This document shows positions 24,819-36,147 of a stretch of 64,000 nt of DNA, in pieces (positions within the stretch are counted from its first letter, which is position 1; each line of letters starts with the position of its first letter). The stretch comes from Paraburkholderia phenoliruptrix. Its GTDB lineage: Bacteria > Pseudomonadota > Gammaproteobacteria > Burkholderiales > Burkholderiaceae. The position numbers and the translations under genes are program-made. The DNA lies in NCBI RefSeq assembly GCF_902859825.1, contig NZ_CADIKB010000002.1:310001-374000 (forward strand), in the 5' to 3' direction. The notes under the pieces were generated by a model. It did no database searches. It worked only from the letters and a program-made list of their open reading frames with translations, and was not told the origin of the DNA.

Positions 24819-25161
24819 CGAAGTTGTCCTTGTTCCGTTGTTGATCGAATCATTGTACGGGCAGCATGGCGCGCCGTCTGTCGCGCAATATTGACGTTTG
24901 AGCGATTCTCCGACGCCGCGACCACGTCCCTTGGTGACAATGAGTTTAACGCGACTCGTCGCGCGGACGACTGCATTTTTCCTGCCCCGTGGCGGTGCAC
25001 GCGTTCTTCAGGACTGTCACGCGCGTGACGCGAGCTGCGGTTACGCGCAACGACGAACCGCGCGCCTGTTGATCGGCAAAAACGCCCGGCGCGAGGAGCC
25101 CATGCAGCGCGCATGGCCACGCATTCCGCTATGAGAAGAAGCCCTGCGCGCCAAGATTTTG
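24819..25161. other. Intergenic with one 14-bp palindrome
   Basis: A 343-base region containing the perfect palindrome GTCACGCGCGTGAC at 25016-25029. A 64-codon plus-strand frame (24943-25134) lacks a ribosome-binding site and family features and is not called. The region holds promoter sequences for the minus-strand gene ending at 24567. Confidence 0.4.
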
Positions 25162-25767
25162 CTACAGCGGTCCGCCGCGGTGTGCTTCGCGCATCCGCTG
25201 CAATTCCCGCATCTCCGGGGCGCGCAGCGGCGCGTCGCCGTCCAGAAAAAATTCGTCCAGTTGCGGCGGCGCGATTGCGGTGCCGCTCAACATCGCGTGA
25301 ACCTGCCCGCGATGGTGGATCTGATGCACGAACAGATGCGGCAGCACCTTGCCGACGCTTTCGCGATGCACGCCGACTGAAGGACCGCGGTCGATTGCCA
25401 CTTCGCGCTGCAGATCGCCGGGTGTCAGTGATTCGCAGAAGCTGAGCAGCGCATGGTCACTGGCCGCCTGCGCTTCCCACAGCGGCTCGGCGCGCGGATA
25501 AGGGAGTTCGTCGTCGAAAATCGTGAGGCCCAGGCCGCCGCCGACGAGCGCGTCGAAGTAATAGCGGTCCACCAGAAAGATGTGATTTAACGTGAGTTGC
25601 AACGACGGGAAGAAGCTCACCCTGTGCGCAGCGAACGCCTCGTCGCTCAAGCTCAGACACGCGCGATACAGCCGGAGGTTCGACCAGGCGTTGTTGCGCG
25701 CCATCGCGGTGAAATGCGAACACAAAGGATCGCGCGGCGCGGGGCCTTGCGACTCGGAAGAAATCAT
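25162..25767 (-). CDS. DinB family protein
   Basis: A 201-residue DinB/YfiT-type four-helix-bundle protein. The metal-binding histidines are visible in TLNHIFLVDRYYFDALVG (first His near residue 58) and in LFVHQIHHRGQVHAML (near 143-158), which is the strongest family signature. Many DinB-like proteins are thiol-dependent transferases (bacillithiol, mycothiol or glutathione types); the role here is unknown. The start at 25767 follows GGAGG; an upstream in-frame ATG at 25806 adds 13 residues. A terminator upstream (25855-25885) separates it from the chemoreceptor transcript. Confidence 0.83.
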   Translation of the reverse strand: MISSESQGPAPRDPLCSHFTAMARNNAWSNLRLYRACLSLSDEAFAAHRVSFFPSLQLTLNHIFLVDRYYFDALVGGGLGLTIFDDELPYPRAEPLWEAQAASDHALLSFCESLTPGDLQREVAIDRGPSVGVHRESVGKVLPHLFVHQIHHRGQVHAMLSGTAIAPPQLDEFFLDGDAPLRAPEMRELQRMREAHRGGPL

Positions 25768-25854
25768 GTCTGCCTCCGCATGCTGACGAGTCTGATGGGT
25801 GAGCATGAGTTTGTGCGCATAAACCGCCGCGCCGGCACAGCTTAAACCGCGCGC

Positions 25855-25885
25855 AAAAAAACGGCCCGTCCGCGTGGACGGGCCG
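25855..25885 (-). terminator. Intrinsic terminator of the PAS chemoreceptor gene
   Basis: On the minus strand, CGGCCCGTCC, a 4-base loop and GGACGGGCCG are followed by seven T residues (plus-strand A-run 25855-25861; stem 25862-25871 and 25876-25885). It ends transcription from the chemoreceptor gene before the DinB gene. Confidence 0.88.
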
Positions 25886-25994
25886 CTAAACGCCGTTGTT
25901 ACTTGGGTCAGACTGCCCTACATCCATTGGGCACTGACGCTTGCATCGTGAGGCGCCAATACCTCGCTGTCGAGGTGGGAGTAATGCCGATCTA

Positions 25995-27719
25995 TCAGAT
26001 CAATGCGGCCTCGTCTTGTGCGGCATCGTGAGCATCGCGCGGAACATGCCGCACCGCACTTGCCGGCGTCGCGTCGTGCGCCGCATCGACTGAAGCGCGG
26101 CGGCGTGCCTGCGCCGCCGTGTGCGACGCAGACACCGAGCCAGCACGAGGCGCAGCGCCGGCGTCAGCCACCGTGAACAGACGCACGGCCTCGCTCAACA
26201 CGTCGGCTTGCGCGGCAAGACGCTGCGCTGTGACCGCGGCCTGCTCGACGAGCGCGGCGTTCTGCTGGGTCGCGCCGTCCAGGTGCGAAACCGCCTGGTT
26301 CACCTGGCGAATGCCTTCGGCCTGCTCGCTGCTCGCGTTCGCCACTTGCACGATGATCGACGACACGCGTTCGACCGCTTCGTCGATGGCGCGCATTTGC
26401 GACGTCGTGCGCGCGACCAGTTCGGTGCCCGCTGCCACCTCTGCCGCGCTCGCCTCGACCACCGTCTTGATTTCCTTCGACGACGCCGCGCAACGTTGCG
26501 CGAGCATCCGCACTTCGCTCGCGACCACCGCGAACGAGCGGCCCGCCTCGCCGGCGCGCGCGGCTTCGACGGCAGCATTCAGCGCCAGAATGTTGGTCTG
26601 AAAGGCGATGCCGTCGATCACCCCCGTAATGTCGGCAATGCGCCGCGAGGCGGCCGTGATGCCCGCCATCGTCTGTTCGACCTGGCCCGCGATCTTGCCG
26701 CCCTCGGCGGCGGCGGCTTGCGCGTCTTTCGCGAGGTCCAGCGCGCGCACGCTGGCGTCCGCGTTCGCTTGCACGGTGGTGGTCAGCTCCTCCATTGTGG
26801 CGGCGGTTTCCTCGAGCGACGCGGCCTGCAACTCCGTGCGACGCGCGAGGTCCACGTTGCCGCTCGAAATTTCGCGTGCGTTGTCGAGCATGCCGTGGAT
26901 CTGCTCGCGCACGTCGAAGACGATCGCAGCCAGATTCGCCTTCAACTGATTCAGTGCCTGCAAGACGTCGCCGAGATCGTCGTGACGCGCGATCTGCAGA
27001 TCGACCGTCAGATCGCCGGCGGCGAGGCGGGTAGCGAAGCCGCGCATGTCGCGCACGGGCGCCCCGACGTGCCGCGCGAGCAGGCTCCATGAAACCAGAC
27101 TGACGGCGCTTGCCACGGCGAACGCGATCCAGAACGGCGCAGGCGGCGCGCCCTGCCATGACGCGAGGCCGGCCGCGGCGAGCGCGAGCGGCGTCAATGC
27201 ATAGCCGGTCGCCGCGCGCGTCGCGACGGGCAGGCGCGTCAGCGCTTGCAGACGCCCACGCAGCCCCGTGCGCACGACGACCCCGCGCAGCAATCTGACG
27301 CCGCGTGCTTCGCCGGCGCGCATGCGGGCGTACAAGGCTTCCGCGGCGCGCACGGCGTCACGCGTGGGCTTCACGCGTACGCTCAGATAGCCGACCACGG
27401 TGCCTTTCTTGACCACCGGCGTGACGTTTGCATGAACCCAGTAGTGGTCGCCATTTTTGCGGCGATTCTTGACGAGCGCGGTCCACGGACGCCCATCGCG
27501 GATTGTGGTCCACATGTCGGCGAAGGCTTCGCGCGGCATGTCCGGATGGCGGATGAGATTGTGCGGCTGGCCGATGAGCTCTTCGTGCGTATAGCCCGAC
27601 ACGGCGACAAAGGCCGGATTGCAGTACTCGATACGGCCGGTGAGATCGGTCGCCGAAACAAGCATTTGCGACGAGGGGAATTCGTACTCGTGCCCGGTGA
27701 CAGGCTGATTATTGCGCAT
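25995..27719 (-). CDS. Methyl-accepting chemotaxis protein with N-terminal PAS domain (Aer-like)
   Basis: A 574-residue receptor. An N-terminal PAS domain (about 18-117) with [20 protein letters not shown] and [18 protein letters not shown] resembles the FAD-binding PAS of Aer-type redox receptors. A hydrophobic region with two closely spaced membrane segments follows (about 165-215), then HAMP (about 215-268) and the MA signalling domain (about 290-530) with the conserved hairpin tip ([20 protein letters not shown]). There is no periplasmic ligand domain, so it probably senses internal redox or energy state. AAGGAAAG precedes the start at 27719. It is divergent from a large hybrid histidine kinase and ends at a strong terminator. 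Confidence 0.88.
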   Translation of the reverse strand: MRNNQPVTGHEYEFPSSQMLVSATDLTGRIEYCNPAFVAVSGYTHEELIGQPHNLIRHPDMPREAFADMWTTIRDGRPWTALVKNRRKNGDHYWVHANVTPVVKKGTVVGYLSVRVKPTRDAVRAAEALYARMRAGEARGVRLLRGVVVRTGLRGRLQALTRLPVATRAATGYALTPLALAAAGLASWQGAPPAPFWIAFAVASAVSLVSWSLLARHVGAPVRDMRGFATRLAAGDLTVDLQIARHDDLGDVLQALNQLKANLAAIVFDVREQIHGMLDNAREISSGNVDLARRTELQAASLEETAATMEELTTTVQANADASVRALDLAKDAQAAAAEGGKIAGQVEQTMAGITAASRRIADITGVIDGIAFQTNILALNAAVEAARAGEAGRSFAVVASEVRMLAQRCAASSKEIKTVVEASAAEVAAGTELVARTTSQMRAIDEAVERVSSIIVQVANASSEQAEGIRQVNQAVSHLDGATQQNAALVEQAAVTAQRLAAQADVLSEAVRLFTVADAGAAPRAGSVSASHTAAQARRRASVDAAHDATPASAVRHVPRDAHDAAQDEAALI

Positions 27720-28010
27720 GACTTTCCTTGCTGTGCTCACGCCGCGCCGTGCGCGGTCTGACGTCGTTGCAAGGAATAACGGCATTAGCCCTGATGTCTT
27801 GAGGGTTTCCCCACTAATCCGCTCAGGTTTGCCGGTGCGAGTGCCGTTAAAGCAGGGTTCGGGTGCAGCGAGAAAACGGTCGATTTAAAGGTGCCGGATG
27901 CGTCGCGCGCGACCTGCAAAACGTCTACACTGCGCCGGTGTAGGCCAGCAGACGGGGTTCGCCGGAAATCGCAGCGGTCTGCCTGCGGGAACCGCAACAT
28001 ACTTGAGCCG

Positions 28011-31000
28011 ATGCAGAAAATCCTTGATCGTACTCAAGAGTCACTCGCTCAAGCGTTTGCCTCGCTCGCCAACAATGCGCAGCGCCAGCGGCGGGTTTAC
28101 CTCGCGACAATCGGCTCGCTGATGCTGATGGTGGTCGTCTTTGCGCTGGTACTCGCCGCGGTCGCGGCGCTCAAGCAGCTCGAATACCGCCGCACGTTCG
28201 CGTCGCAGAATGCCACCGACCTCTCGCTGCTGCTGCATCGGGAGGAGTCGTTCCTGCGGCGCGCCGAATTGACGCTCGACTATTACGACAGCGCAACCGA
28301 CGTGCGGCGCGCGCCGGAAGCGGTGGAGCGATCCATTGCGCAAACCGGCGCGGCTCGCGGCAACGTGGAGCGGGTGGACGCGGCGTTCGACATCGTCGTT
28401 GGGCAGGCAACGCGCACCGCATGGGACGCAGAATCCGGCGACAAGCTGGGGCGGCTCTACGAAGCGGCACAATCGACGCTGGTGACGCAGCAGGCCTTCG
28501 AACTTGCGCAGCGCGCCACGCTCATCGGGCTTCACGAGGATTACGCCGTGATCGTGCCTTCGCTGGCGGGTGCGGATACGGATGCGCACGCCGAGGCGCC
28601 GCCGACAGCCCCGGCAGCGCTTCAGGAGGCGGTCATCGGCACGCTGCGTGAGACGATCGAGCGCGAACTGCAACTGCAAACCGGCAAGCGCGCGCCGGCC
28701 AAGGGCGAGCGTGTCTGGGTCGGGCCGTACCGCGATCCGCTGCGCAATGCGCCGGTGGTTTCCGCGGTGAGCGCCTATTACGAAGGCGACACGCCGGTCA
28801 CGCTGATCAGCGCGAGCATTCCGCTCGACGTGCTCGCGGCGCGCGTTGCGCCGCCGGGCGGCGCGGGCGCGACGCTGCTGATGGCGCCCGACCGCCGCAT
28901 CCTGGCGTCGTCCGCCGCGCTCGACGCGCAAACCGGTGCGATGCTGCAACAGACGGTGGCCGCGACCGCGCCCCACGTCTTCCACTTCGGGCGGCAAGGC
29001 GCGATCTTCCACGAGCCGTTGATGCCTGGCTTCGGCTCGCTCGTCGGTTATGTGCCGTGGAGTGCGCTCGCGCTGGCGATGGGCTGGCAGCTCGGCGTAA
29101 TCGGCGGCCTTACGTTGCTGGTGCTGCTGGCGATCGTGCTCACCGCACGCTGCTTCGGCCTGCGGCTGTTGCGCAATGCATTCGCCGAAACGTCGCGCGC
29201 GTTGGAAAGCGAGACGCTCAATCACATTCTGGTGAGCGCGACGCCGGTGGGACTGTGCATCGTCAGGCAAAGCGACCATTCGATATTGACGGCGAACACG
29301 CTCGCCACCGAACTGCTGCATAGCAAGCCGGGCACGAGCCGCCTGCCGCAGCATATTGCCGCCGCGTTTCTCGCCGAGGCGCCGAAGCGGGCTTCGGCTG
29401 ACGCTTTTGCGCGGGTGGCGGCTTTTGTCGCGCCAGCCGCGCCGGTGCCGCCTGCGCAGCTTGGGAACCCCGGGCACCCGACACCGGCAGAACTCTCGCA
29501 ACCGCAGGCATCTGCCGGCTCGAACGAAGCCGACGCCGCGCAAGTCCAGTTTCTGCAGTTCACCTACGCGCCTGCCCGTTACGCCGGCGAAGACGTGCTG
29601 TTTTGCGCGATCTTCGACGTGACCGCGCAACACGCGCTCGAACAGGAGTTGCGGCACGCGCAGCAGACGTCGGAAGCGATGATGCGCGCGCGCACGAATT
29701 TCTTCGCCGCCATGAGCCACGAAATCCGCACGCCGTTGAACGCGCTACTCGGCAATCTGGAACTGTTCGCGCGCACGCCCGGCCTCGAAGCGCATGCGCA
29801 GCGGCTTGCGAGCCTGAACGTGGCGGGCGATGCGCTGCGCCGCGTCGTCAACGATATTCTCGATTTTTCCAAGATCGATGCCGGCGAAATGCTGCTCGTG
29901 CGTGCACCGTTTGCGCTGCTTGACGCGTTCGAGACCATTGCGCTTTCGTATGCGTCGATGGCGGGCGACCGGCCCGTCCGTTTCTATTCGCTGCTTTCGC
30001 CGACGCTCGAACGGACCGTTATCGGCGACAGAATGCGCGTCGCGCAGGTGATCAACAATCTGTTGAGCAACGCGTTCAAGTTCACGTCGAGCGGCAAGAT
30101 CACGCTGCAGGCAGAGCTCGTCGACAATGCGCAAGGCGAGCCGGTTCTGCATTGCCGCGTCTGCGATTCGGGGCCGGGCATGAGCGACGAATTAATCACG
30201 CGGCTATTCAAGCCGTTCGCGCAGGGCGAGGCGGGCGCATCGCGCGGCGCCGGCAGCACGGGACTCGGGCTCGTGATTTGCGCGCGCCTGTGCGCACTGA
30301 TGGGCGGCACGATTTCCGCGGAAAGCGTAGTCGGCGTGGGCAGCGTGTTCAATGTATCGATTCCGCTCGCCGCAACCGCGGAGGAAAAACCCGCGCCCAA
30401 AGCGGCCGAACGCGGGCCGCTGCTCGCGCTTTTTCACGATCGGCAGGTTGTCGATCTGCTCGGCCGCTGGCTCGAACACTTCGGCTGGCGCGCACACGTG
30501 GTGTCGACGCTGGCCGACGCGCAGGCGTGGCTGCGCACCCACCACCCGAAGGCGTTGATCGTCTCTGGCGCCTACGATCTGGACACGATTGCCGGCTTGC
30601 GTGCGTTGCAGCCGGTGAACGCCGTGTGGATCACGCAGGGTGGCCCTGAGCGGCCGCAGGCGCGCGGCGAGGGCGTGCTGGAAGTGACGGAATTCAGCGG
30701 GACGGCGGTGCGCGCGGCCATCGAACTGGCCGCCGACGGCGTGCCCGTCGCGGGCGCGGCGTTCGCGACATCGCACAAGGCGTCCGGCGCAACGGCTCCG
30801 CTCGCGGTGCATCCCGCGTTGCGAGGTCTCAGGGTTCTGGTCGCCGAGGACAATCCGCTGATTCAGAGCCTGATCGCCGAACAGCTGGGCACACTCGGGT
30901 GCGTGCCGGCCATCGCGGCCGATGGCGAGCAGGCGCTCGGCCTCTTCGAGACCAGGTCATTCGACGTCGTGCTCACCGATATCCATATGCCCGCGATGGA

Positions 31001-31544
31001 CGGCTATGCGCTGCTCGCCGCGCTGCGCAAGCTGGACCCGCAACTGCCGGTGCTCGCGTTCAGCGCGGTGGCCGAGGATCAGGACGCGCAAAGCTGGCGC
31101 GAGCGCGGCTTCAGCGGCCACGTGTCGAAGCCTGCCTCGTTGAGCGAACTGGAGGCCGCATTGGCCGCGGTGGCGCCTGCGCCGGAAGACCGCGCAGCGC
31201 CGGTGGCCGAGCCCGCACCCGCGTCCGCCGCACCGGGAAACACCCTCGCCGCCGACGACAAAGCCCGCTACACGGCCATGCTCAAGGAGCATCTGAAAAA
31301 CGATTTGCCGCGGCTTCTTGCCATTGTCGACGAAGAAGACCGGCAGGCGCTGGCCGGCTGGGCGCATAGCGCGAGCGGCGCGTTTGTGATCGTGCAGGAG
31401 CCGAGGTTCGTCGACGCATGCAGGCAGTTGCAGCGGCTGTGCAACGACAGCGCAAGCTGGACCACCGAAATGGACGAGCGCGCCGTGTCGCTGCACGAAG
31501 CCTTGTGCGACCACTATGGCGTCGACGAAGAATCGGCGCGTTGA
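28011..31544 (+). CDS. Hybrid sensor histidine kinase/response regulator (BvgS-like layout)
   Basis: A 1177-residue membrane kinase. TM1 lies at about 30-53 and TM2 at about 350-380, with an extracytoplasmic domain of about 300 residues between them. A PAS-like segment leads to HisKA with MSHEIRTPLN (phospho-acceptor His about 570), HATPase_c (about 670-790), a degenerate receiver-like stretch, a full receiver domain from VLVAEDNP (about 943) with acceptor Asp near 990 in LTDIHMP, and a C-terminal HPt-like domain with WAHSASGAF (His near 1119). This allows an internal four-step phosphorelay. No partner response regulator is adjacent. The divergent neighbour is an Aer-like chemoreceptor. The start at 28011 is chosen by the membrane-anchor sequence; its ribosome-binding site is weak. 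Confidence 0.85.
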   Translation: MQKILDRTQESLAQAFASLANNAQRQRRVYLATIGSLMLMVVVFALVLAAVAALKQLEYRRTFASQNATDLSLLLHREESFLRRAELTLDYYDSATDVRRAPEAVERSIAQTGAARGNVERVDAAFDIVVGQATRTAWDAESGDKLGRLYEAAQSTLVTQQAFELAQRATLIGLHEDYAVIVPSLAGADTDAHAEAPPTAPAALQEAVIGTLRETIERELQLQTGKRAPAKGERVWVGPYRDPLRNAPVVSAVSAYYEGDTPVTLISASIPLDVLAARVAPPGGAGATLLMAPDRRILASSAALDAQTGAMLQQTVAATAPHVFHFGRQGAIFHEPLMPGFGSLVGYVPWSALALAMGWQLGVIGGLTLLVLLAIVLTARCFGLRLLRNAFAETSRALESETLNHILVSATPVGLCIVRQSDHSILTANTLATELLHSKPGTSRLPQHIAAAFLAEAPKRASADAFARVAAFVAPAAPVPPAQLGNPGHPTPAELSQPQASAGSNEADAAQVQFLQFTYAPARYAGEDVLFCAIFDVTAQHALEQELRHAQQTSEAMMRARTNFFAAMSHEIRTPLNALLGNLELFARTPGLEAHAQRLASLNVAGDALRRVVNDILDFSKIDAGEMLLVRAPFALLDAFETIALSYASMAGDRPVRFYSLLSPTLERTVIGDRMRVAQVINNLLSNAFKFTSSGKITLQAELVDNAQGEPVLHCRVCDSGPGMSDELITRLFKPFAQGEAGASRGAGSTGLGLVICARLCALMGGTISAESVVGVGSVFNVSIPLAATAEEKPAPKAAERGPLLALFHDRQVVDLLGRWLEHFGWRAHVVSTLADAQAWLRTHHPKALIVSGAYDLDTIAGLRALQPVNAVWITQGGPERPQARGEGVLEVTEFSGTAVRAAIELAADGVPVAGAAFATSHKASGATAPLAVHPALRGLRVLVAEDNPLIQSLIAEQLGTLGCVPAIAADGEQALGLFETRSFDVVLTDIHMPAMDGYALLAALRKLDPQLPVLAFSAVAEDQDAQSWRERGFSGHVSKPASLSELEAALAAVAPAPEDRAAPVAEPAPASAAPGNTLAADDKARYTAMLKEHLKNDLPRLLAIVDEEDRQALAGWAHSASGAFVIVQEPRFVDACRQLQRLCNDSASWTTEMDERAVSLHEALCDHYGVDEESAR

Positions 31545-31616
31545 GCCGCGAATTCAACGCGCGCCTCACGTTGCGCGTTCAACGTGCGCCGTCAACCCGC
31601 GCGGCGGCGTTGCGGC

Positions 31617-32018
31617 TCAGCCCGGCCGGCGTGCGACGAAGTCGATTTCCACCAGCGCGTCACGAGCCAAGGCAGTGACGCCGATGCAGGTGCGCGCGGG
31701 CAGCGCGTCGGCGGGAAAGTACGCGCGATACGTCTCGTTCATTGCCGCGTAGTCGCGCTTGAACTCAGTGAGGAAAATACGCACGGCGACCACGTGTTGC
31801 AGGCCGAGATCGAGGCCCTTCAGCACCAGCACGAGGTTGTCCATGACGCGCCGGGTTTGCGCGACCACACCTTCGGGAAGCGGCGCGGCGTCGTCAGTGG
31901 GAGAGGTGGGCATCTGGCCCGTGAGGAACACCCAGCCGTCGGATTCGGCGGCGTGACTAAACGGGCCAACCGGCGTCGGGGCGCCGGGGATCATCCAGAA
32001 AGCGGGGGTAGGGCTCAT
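31617..32018 (-). CDS. RidA family protein
   Basis: A 133-residue RidA/YjgF-type protein, whose members hydrolyse reactive enamine/imine intermediates or related substrates as homotrimers. Typical features are GPFSHAAESDGWVFLTGQMP, a long helix with VLKGLDLGLQHVVAVRIFLTE, and RTCIGVTALARDALVEIDFVA, where the central Arg of the R-x-C/T-x-x-x-V motif is expected to bind the substrate carboxylate. GAGGTG lies upstream. It follows the GntP permease on the same strand by 105 bp and is probably cotranscribed from the sigma-54-type promoter upstream of gntP, linking it to the transported compound. Confidence 0.88.
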   Translation of the reverse strand: MSPTPAFWMIPGAPTPVGPFSHAAESDGWVFLTGQMPTSPTDDAAPLPEGVVAQTRRVMDNLVLVLKGLDLGLQHVVAVRIFLTEFKRDYAAMNETYRAYFPADALPARTCIGVTALARDALVEIDFVARRPG

Positions 32019-32123
32019 GGAGATTGCACCTCACGGCTGAGAGTGTCGGGTTGACACGATAACTGATCAAAAGTCGCGATGCCGGCGAGCCGGCCGGCAT
32101 CCTCTCCTGAAGCAATCCGGCGC

Positions 32124-33524
32124 TTACACGAGCCCCGTCGTGTAATAGACGGCGATCACGAAGAACACCGCCAGCGTCTTGATGACGGTCACCGCAAAAA
32201 TGTCGCGATACGACTGACGGTGCGTCAATCCGGTCACGGCCAGCAGCGTAATCACCGCGCCGTTGTGCGGCAGCGTGTCCATGCCGCCGCTTGCCATGGC
32301 GACCACGCGGTGCAGCACTTCCATCGGAATATGCGCGGCCTCGGCACCCTTGATGAACACGTCCGACATGGCTGCGAGCGCGATGCTCATGCCGCCTGAC
32401 GCCGAGCCGGTAATACCCGCCAGCGAACTGACCGACACCGCCGCGTTGACGAGCGGATTCGGGATGCTCTTCAGCGCGTCGCTGACCACGAGAAAGCCCG
32501 GCAACGCCGCGATCACGCCGCCGAAGCCATATTCCGACGCTGTATTCAGCGACGCCAGCAGCGCGCCCGCCACGGCGGCCTTGGTGCCGATCGCAAAGCG
32601 CTCGCGCACGCGGCCGAAGGCCGTCAGCACGACCATGACGATGCCGAGGAGCAGCGCGCCCTCGACAGCCCAGATGGCCACCACGGTCTTGATCGTCGTG
32701 GTGAGCGGGGTGTGAACGCCCGGCAGAATGTCCGGCGCGACGGTGTACGAAACGCCGTAGGCGGTCGGAATCCAGCGCGTCAGCACGAAGTTCGCGACGC
32801 CTACCAGCACCAGCGGCGCAATGGCGAGCAACGGATGCGGCAGTTGCTTCGACTCGACGCGCTCCGGCTCGTTGAGGAGTTCCGTGCCATAGCCTTCTCC
32901 GGCTGCCATCGCGGAGCGGCGGCGCCATTCCAGATAGCTGAGACCCACCACGATGATGAACAGCGAGCCCGTCACGCCGAGCGCGGGCGCGGCCCACGAG
33001 GTCGTCTTGAAGAACGTGGTCGGGATGATGTTCTGGATTTGCGGCGTGCCCGGCAGCGAATCCATGGTGAACGAGAATGCGCCGAGGGCGATGGCGCCTG
33101 GCATCAGGCGCTTCGGGATATTGCTCTGGCGATACAGCTCGGCGGCAAACGGATACACCGCGAACACCACCACGAACAGCGAGACGCCGCCGTAGGTGAG
33201 CAGCGCGCACACGGCGACGATCACGGCATTCGCGCGCGACCGGCCAATGTAGCGGATCGCGGCGGCCACGATCGACTCGGAGAAGCCGGACAGTTCGATG
33301 ACCTTACCGAACACGGCGCCGAGCAGAAACACCGGGAAATACAGTTTGACGAAGCCGACCATCTTCTCCATGAAGATGCCGGTGAACACGGGCGCGACGG
33401 CGGCCGGATCGACCAGAAGGACGGCGGCGAGCGCGGCGATCGGCGCGAACAGAATGACGCTGTAGCCGCGGTACGCGGCGAACATCAGAAACGCCAGCGC
33501 GGCAAGGACGATGACAAAGGACAT
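32124..33524 (-). CDS. GntP family permease
   Basis: A 466-residue inner-membrane carrier of the gluconate:H+ symporter family, with about 12-14 hydrophobic helices; LTYGGVSLFVVVFAVYPFA and the conserved MDSLPGTPQIQNIIPT and NTASEYGFGG segments are visible. Family members carry gluconate, other hydroxyacids or 3-hydroxybutyrate-type substrates. The start at 33524 follows GGAG and gives the MSFVIVLAALAF opening; the frame continues upstream to 33884 but that would cover the promoter. A minus-24/minus-12 promoter lies 73 bp upstream, and a sigma-54 activator is divergent. With RidA downstream, it forms a small regulated uptake unit. Confidence 0.88.
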   Translation of the reverse strand: MSFVIVLAALAFLMFAAYRGYSVILFAPIAALAAVLLVDPAAVAPVFTGIFMEKMVGFVKLYFPVFLLGAVFGKVIELSGFSESIVAAAIRYIGRSRANAVIVAVCALLTYGGVSLFVVVFAVYPFAAELYRQSNIPKRLMPGAIALGAFSFTMDSLPGTPQIQNIIPTTFFKTTSWAAPALGVTGSLFIIVVGLSYLEWRRRSAMAAGEGYGTELLNEPERVESKQLPHPLLAIAPLVLVGVANFVLTRWIPTAYGVSYTVAPDILPGVHTPLTTTIKTVVAIWAVEGALLLGIVMVVLTAFGRVRERFAIGTKAAVAGALLASLNTASEYGFGGVIAALPGFLVVSDALKSIPNPLVNAAVSVSSLAGITGSASGGMSIALAAMSDVFIKGAEAAHIPMEVLHRVVAMASGGMDTLPHNGAVITLLAVTGLTHRQSYRDIFAVTVIKTLAVFFVIAVYYTTGLV

Positions 33525-33596
33525 TGAGTCTCCAGAAGCTTGGTTTGTTCTACGTGTACGCCGTCTCCTCGTAGCGACGGCATGGCGCCCGCGAAC

Positions 33597-33611
33597 GCAG
33601 GTTCCATGCCA
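33597..33611 (-). promoter_or_regulatory. Putative sigma-54 (minus-24/minus-12) promoter for gntP-ridA
   Basis: Read on the minus strand, TGGCATGGAACCTGC matches the minus-24/minus-12 form (TGGCAYG, four bases, YTGC) with the invariant GG and GC at the correct distance. It lies about 73 bp before the GntP start codon. The adjacent divergent gene encodes a sigma-54 activator, which supports the call. Confidence 0.7.
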
Positions 33612-33775
33612 TGCGGCTCGCAACGGCTGCCGCGCCGACGCGGCGGGCGTACGTCGCGAAAACCGGGAGACGCGGCGCCGCCGATTGTACCCAAACGTCT
33701 CAAAACAGGGATGCGAATTGCACGATCTGTGGCTGACAGCGGCGCCAAAGCCTTGATGCAGTGGGCTTGTCGCGA

Positions 33776-33814
33776 ATCTCTCTATTGAGATAGGCTTGTC
33801 TCCGGATAGAGACA
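33776..33814. promoter_or_regulatory. Tandem TCTC-N6-GAGA dyads, putative enhancer sites
   Basis: ATCTC, six bases, GAGAT (33776-33791) and TGTCTC, six bases, GAGACA (33797-33814) are two inverted repeats sharing TCTC-N6-GAGA. Their centres are 22 bp apart, two helical turns. They lie about 170-215 bp upstream of the minus-24/minus-12 promoter and just upstream of the activator's own start, the usual arrangement for sigma-54 enhancer sites. Confidence 0.65.
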
Positions 33815-33852
33815 GAGCGGCCAATAAAACGATACCCGGAGACAGCGACAAC

Positions 33853-35325
<1,473 letters not shown>

Positions 35326-35437
35326 AACAAGCGTTCGTGCGGCGGCGGTCGCGGCGGCGCTTGCGGCGGATCACGCAGCGTCATAGTCGCGTGGCACAAT
35401 CGCGTGATCTAAAAACAAGACGTGATCGGGGTTTCAC

Positions 35438-35698
35438 ATGAACCGGAGCTTCTCTTTCCTGGCGCGCGGTACCGGCGCGACGCTGGCACTTGCCGCGGGC
35501 GCGGCATTGGGCGGCTGCAGCAGCAGCGCGCCGCTCTTTCTGTCGGACGGCCGTCCGACCACGCTGGTGGAATGCCCGGCGGGCTCGGACTCGTGCACGC
35601 AGCAGGCCGCCGCGAGCTGCGGCGGCGGGTTCGACACCGTCCGACGGTCCACGAGCAACGGCACCCTCAGCCTGATCTACGCCTGCCGGGCTAAGTAA
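35438..35698 (+). CDS. Small lipoprotein
   Basis: An 86-residue protein with a lipoprotein signal peptide: basic start MNRSFSFLARG, hydrophobic core, and lipobox LGGC with the lipidated Cys near residue 27. The mature part is about 60 residues and has further cysteines (VECPAGSDSC, ASCGGGF, IYACRAK), so one or two disulfides are likely in the periplasm. I recognise no domain. It follows the sigma-54 activator by 112 bp in the same orientation but probably has its own promoter. Confidence 0.75.
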   Translation: MNRSFSFLARGTGATLALAAGAALGGCSSSAPLFLSDGRPTTLVECPAGSDSCTQQAAASCGGGFDTVRRSTSNGTLSLIYACRAK

Positions 35699-36147
35699 CG
35701 CGTTCCACGCGCCGCGCCTTCCGCGCGCGGCCGATATACACCCCCGTCTCGCTGATTCCGCGGAAAACTGTTTCGACAAGTGCGCCAGCGTCATAAATGG
35801 ATGCTTCTAATGCGGCTGCTTGCACGGAGCGTGTAATGCACTCCGCATATCAAATTCAAGTTACTGCGTTTTATTCCGGACGGATCGACATCGATAAAAA
35901 GTCGCTGTATTTTTTCGCACTGGAGTGAAGTCGGTGCGCCAGGTAACGGAACGTCAAATCCCGCGGCAGTATTCTATTTTCACAGGTTCGCTAGCGCATG
36001 CGACCAGCAGCTTTTGCCGATAACGAGGCCGGTCGGCAAAAGCGAGGAAGAAGTTGCCGACACAAAAAACGATGCGTTGAGAGCGGCACATATTGTGCTT
36101 TTCCGTTGCGTTTCGAATTAAGTCAACGAGTATTCCGGGGAAAAAGA
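35699..36147. other. AT-rich intergenic region with a 10-bp inverted repeat
   Basis: A 449-base region clearly richer in A/T than its surroundings, with long A and T runs around 35840-35930 and 36060-36147. CTTTTGCCGA (36011-36020) pairs perfectly with TCGGCAAAAG (36033-36042) around a 12-base loop, about 105 bp upstream of the next start codon. The region probably holds the promoter and leader of the 67-residue gene and could be a target of H-NS. No gene is called in it. Confidence 0.6.

Noticed and set aside
25016..25029. Palindrome GTCACGCGCGTGAC as a specific operator
   Set aside because: It is perfect but stands in isolation, has no second copy in the window, and GC-rich palindromes of this size are expected by chance in this composition.
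24898..25134. Plus-strand ORF of about 64-78 codons
   Set aside because: No ribosome-binding site, composition like non-coding DNA, no recognisable family; it overlaps the promoter region of a minus-strand gene.
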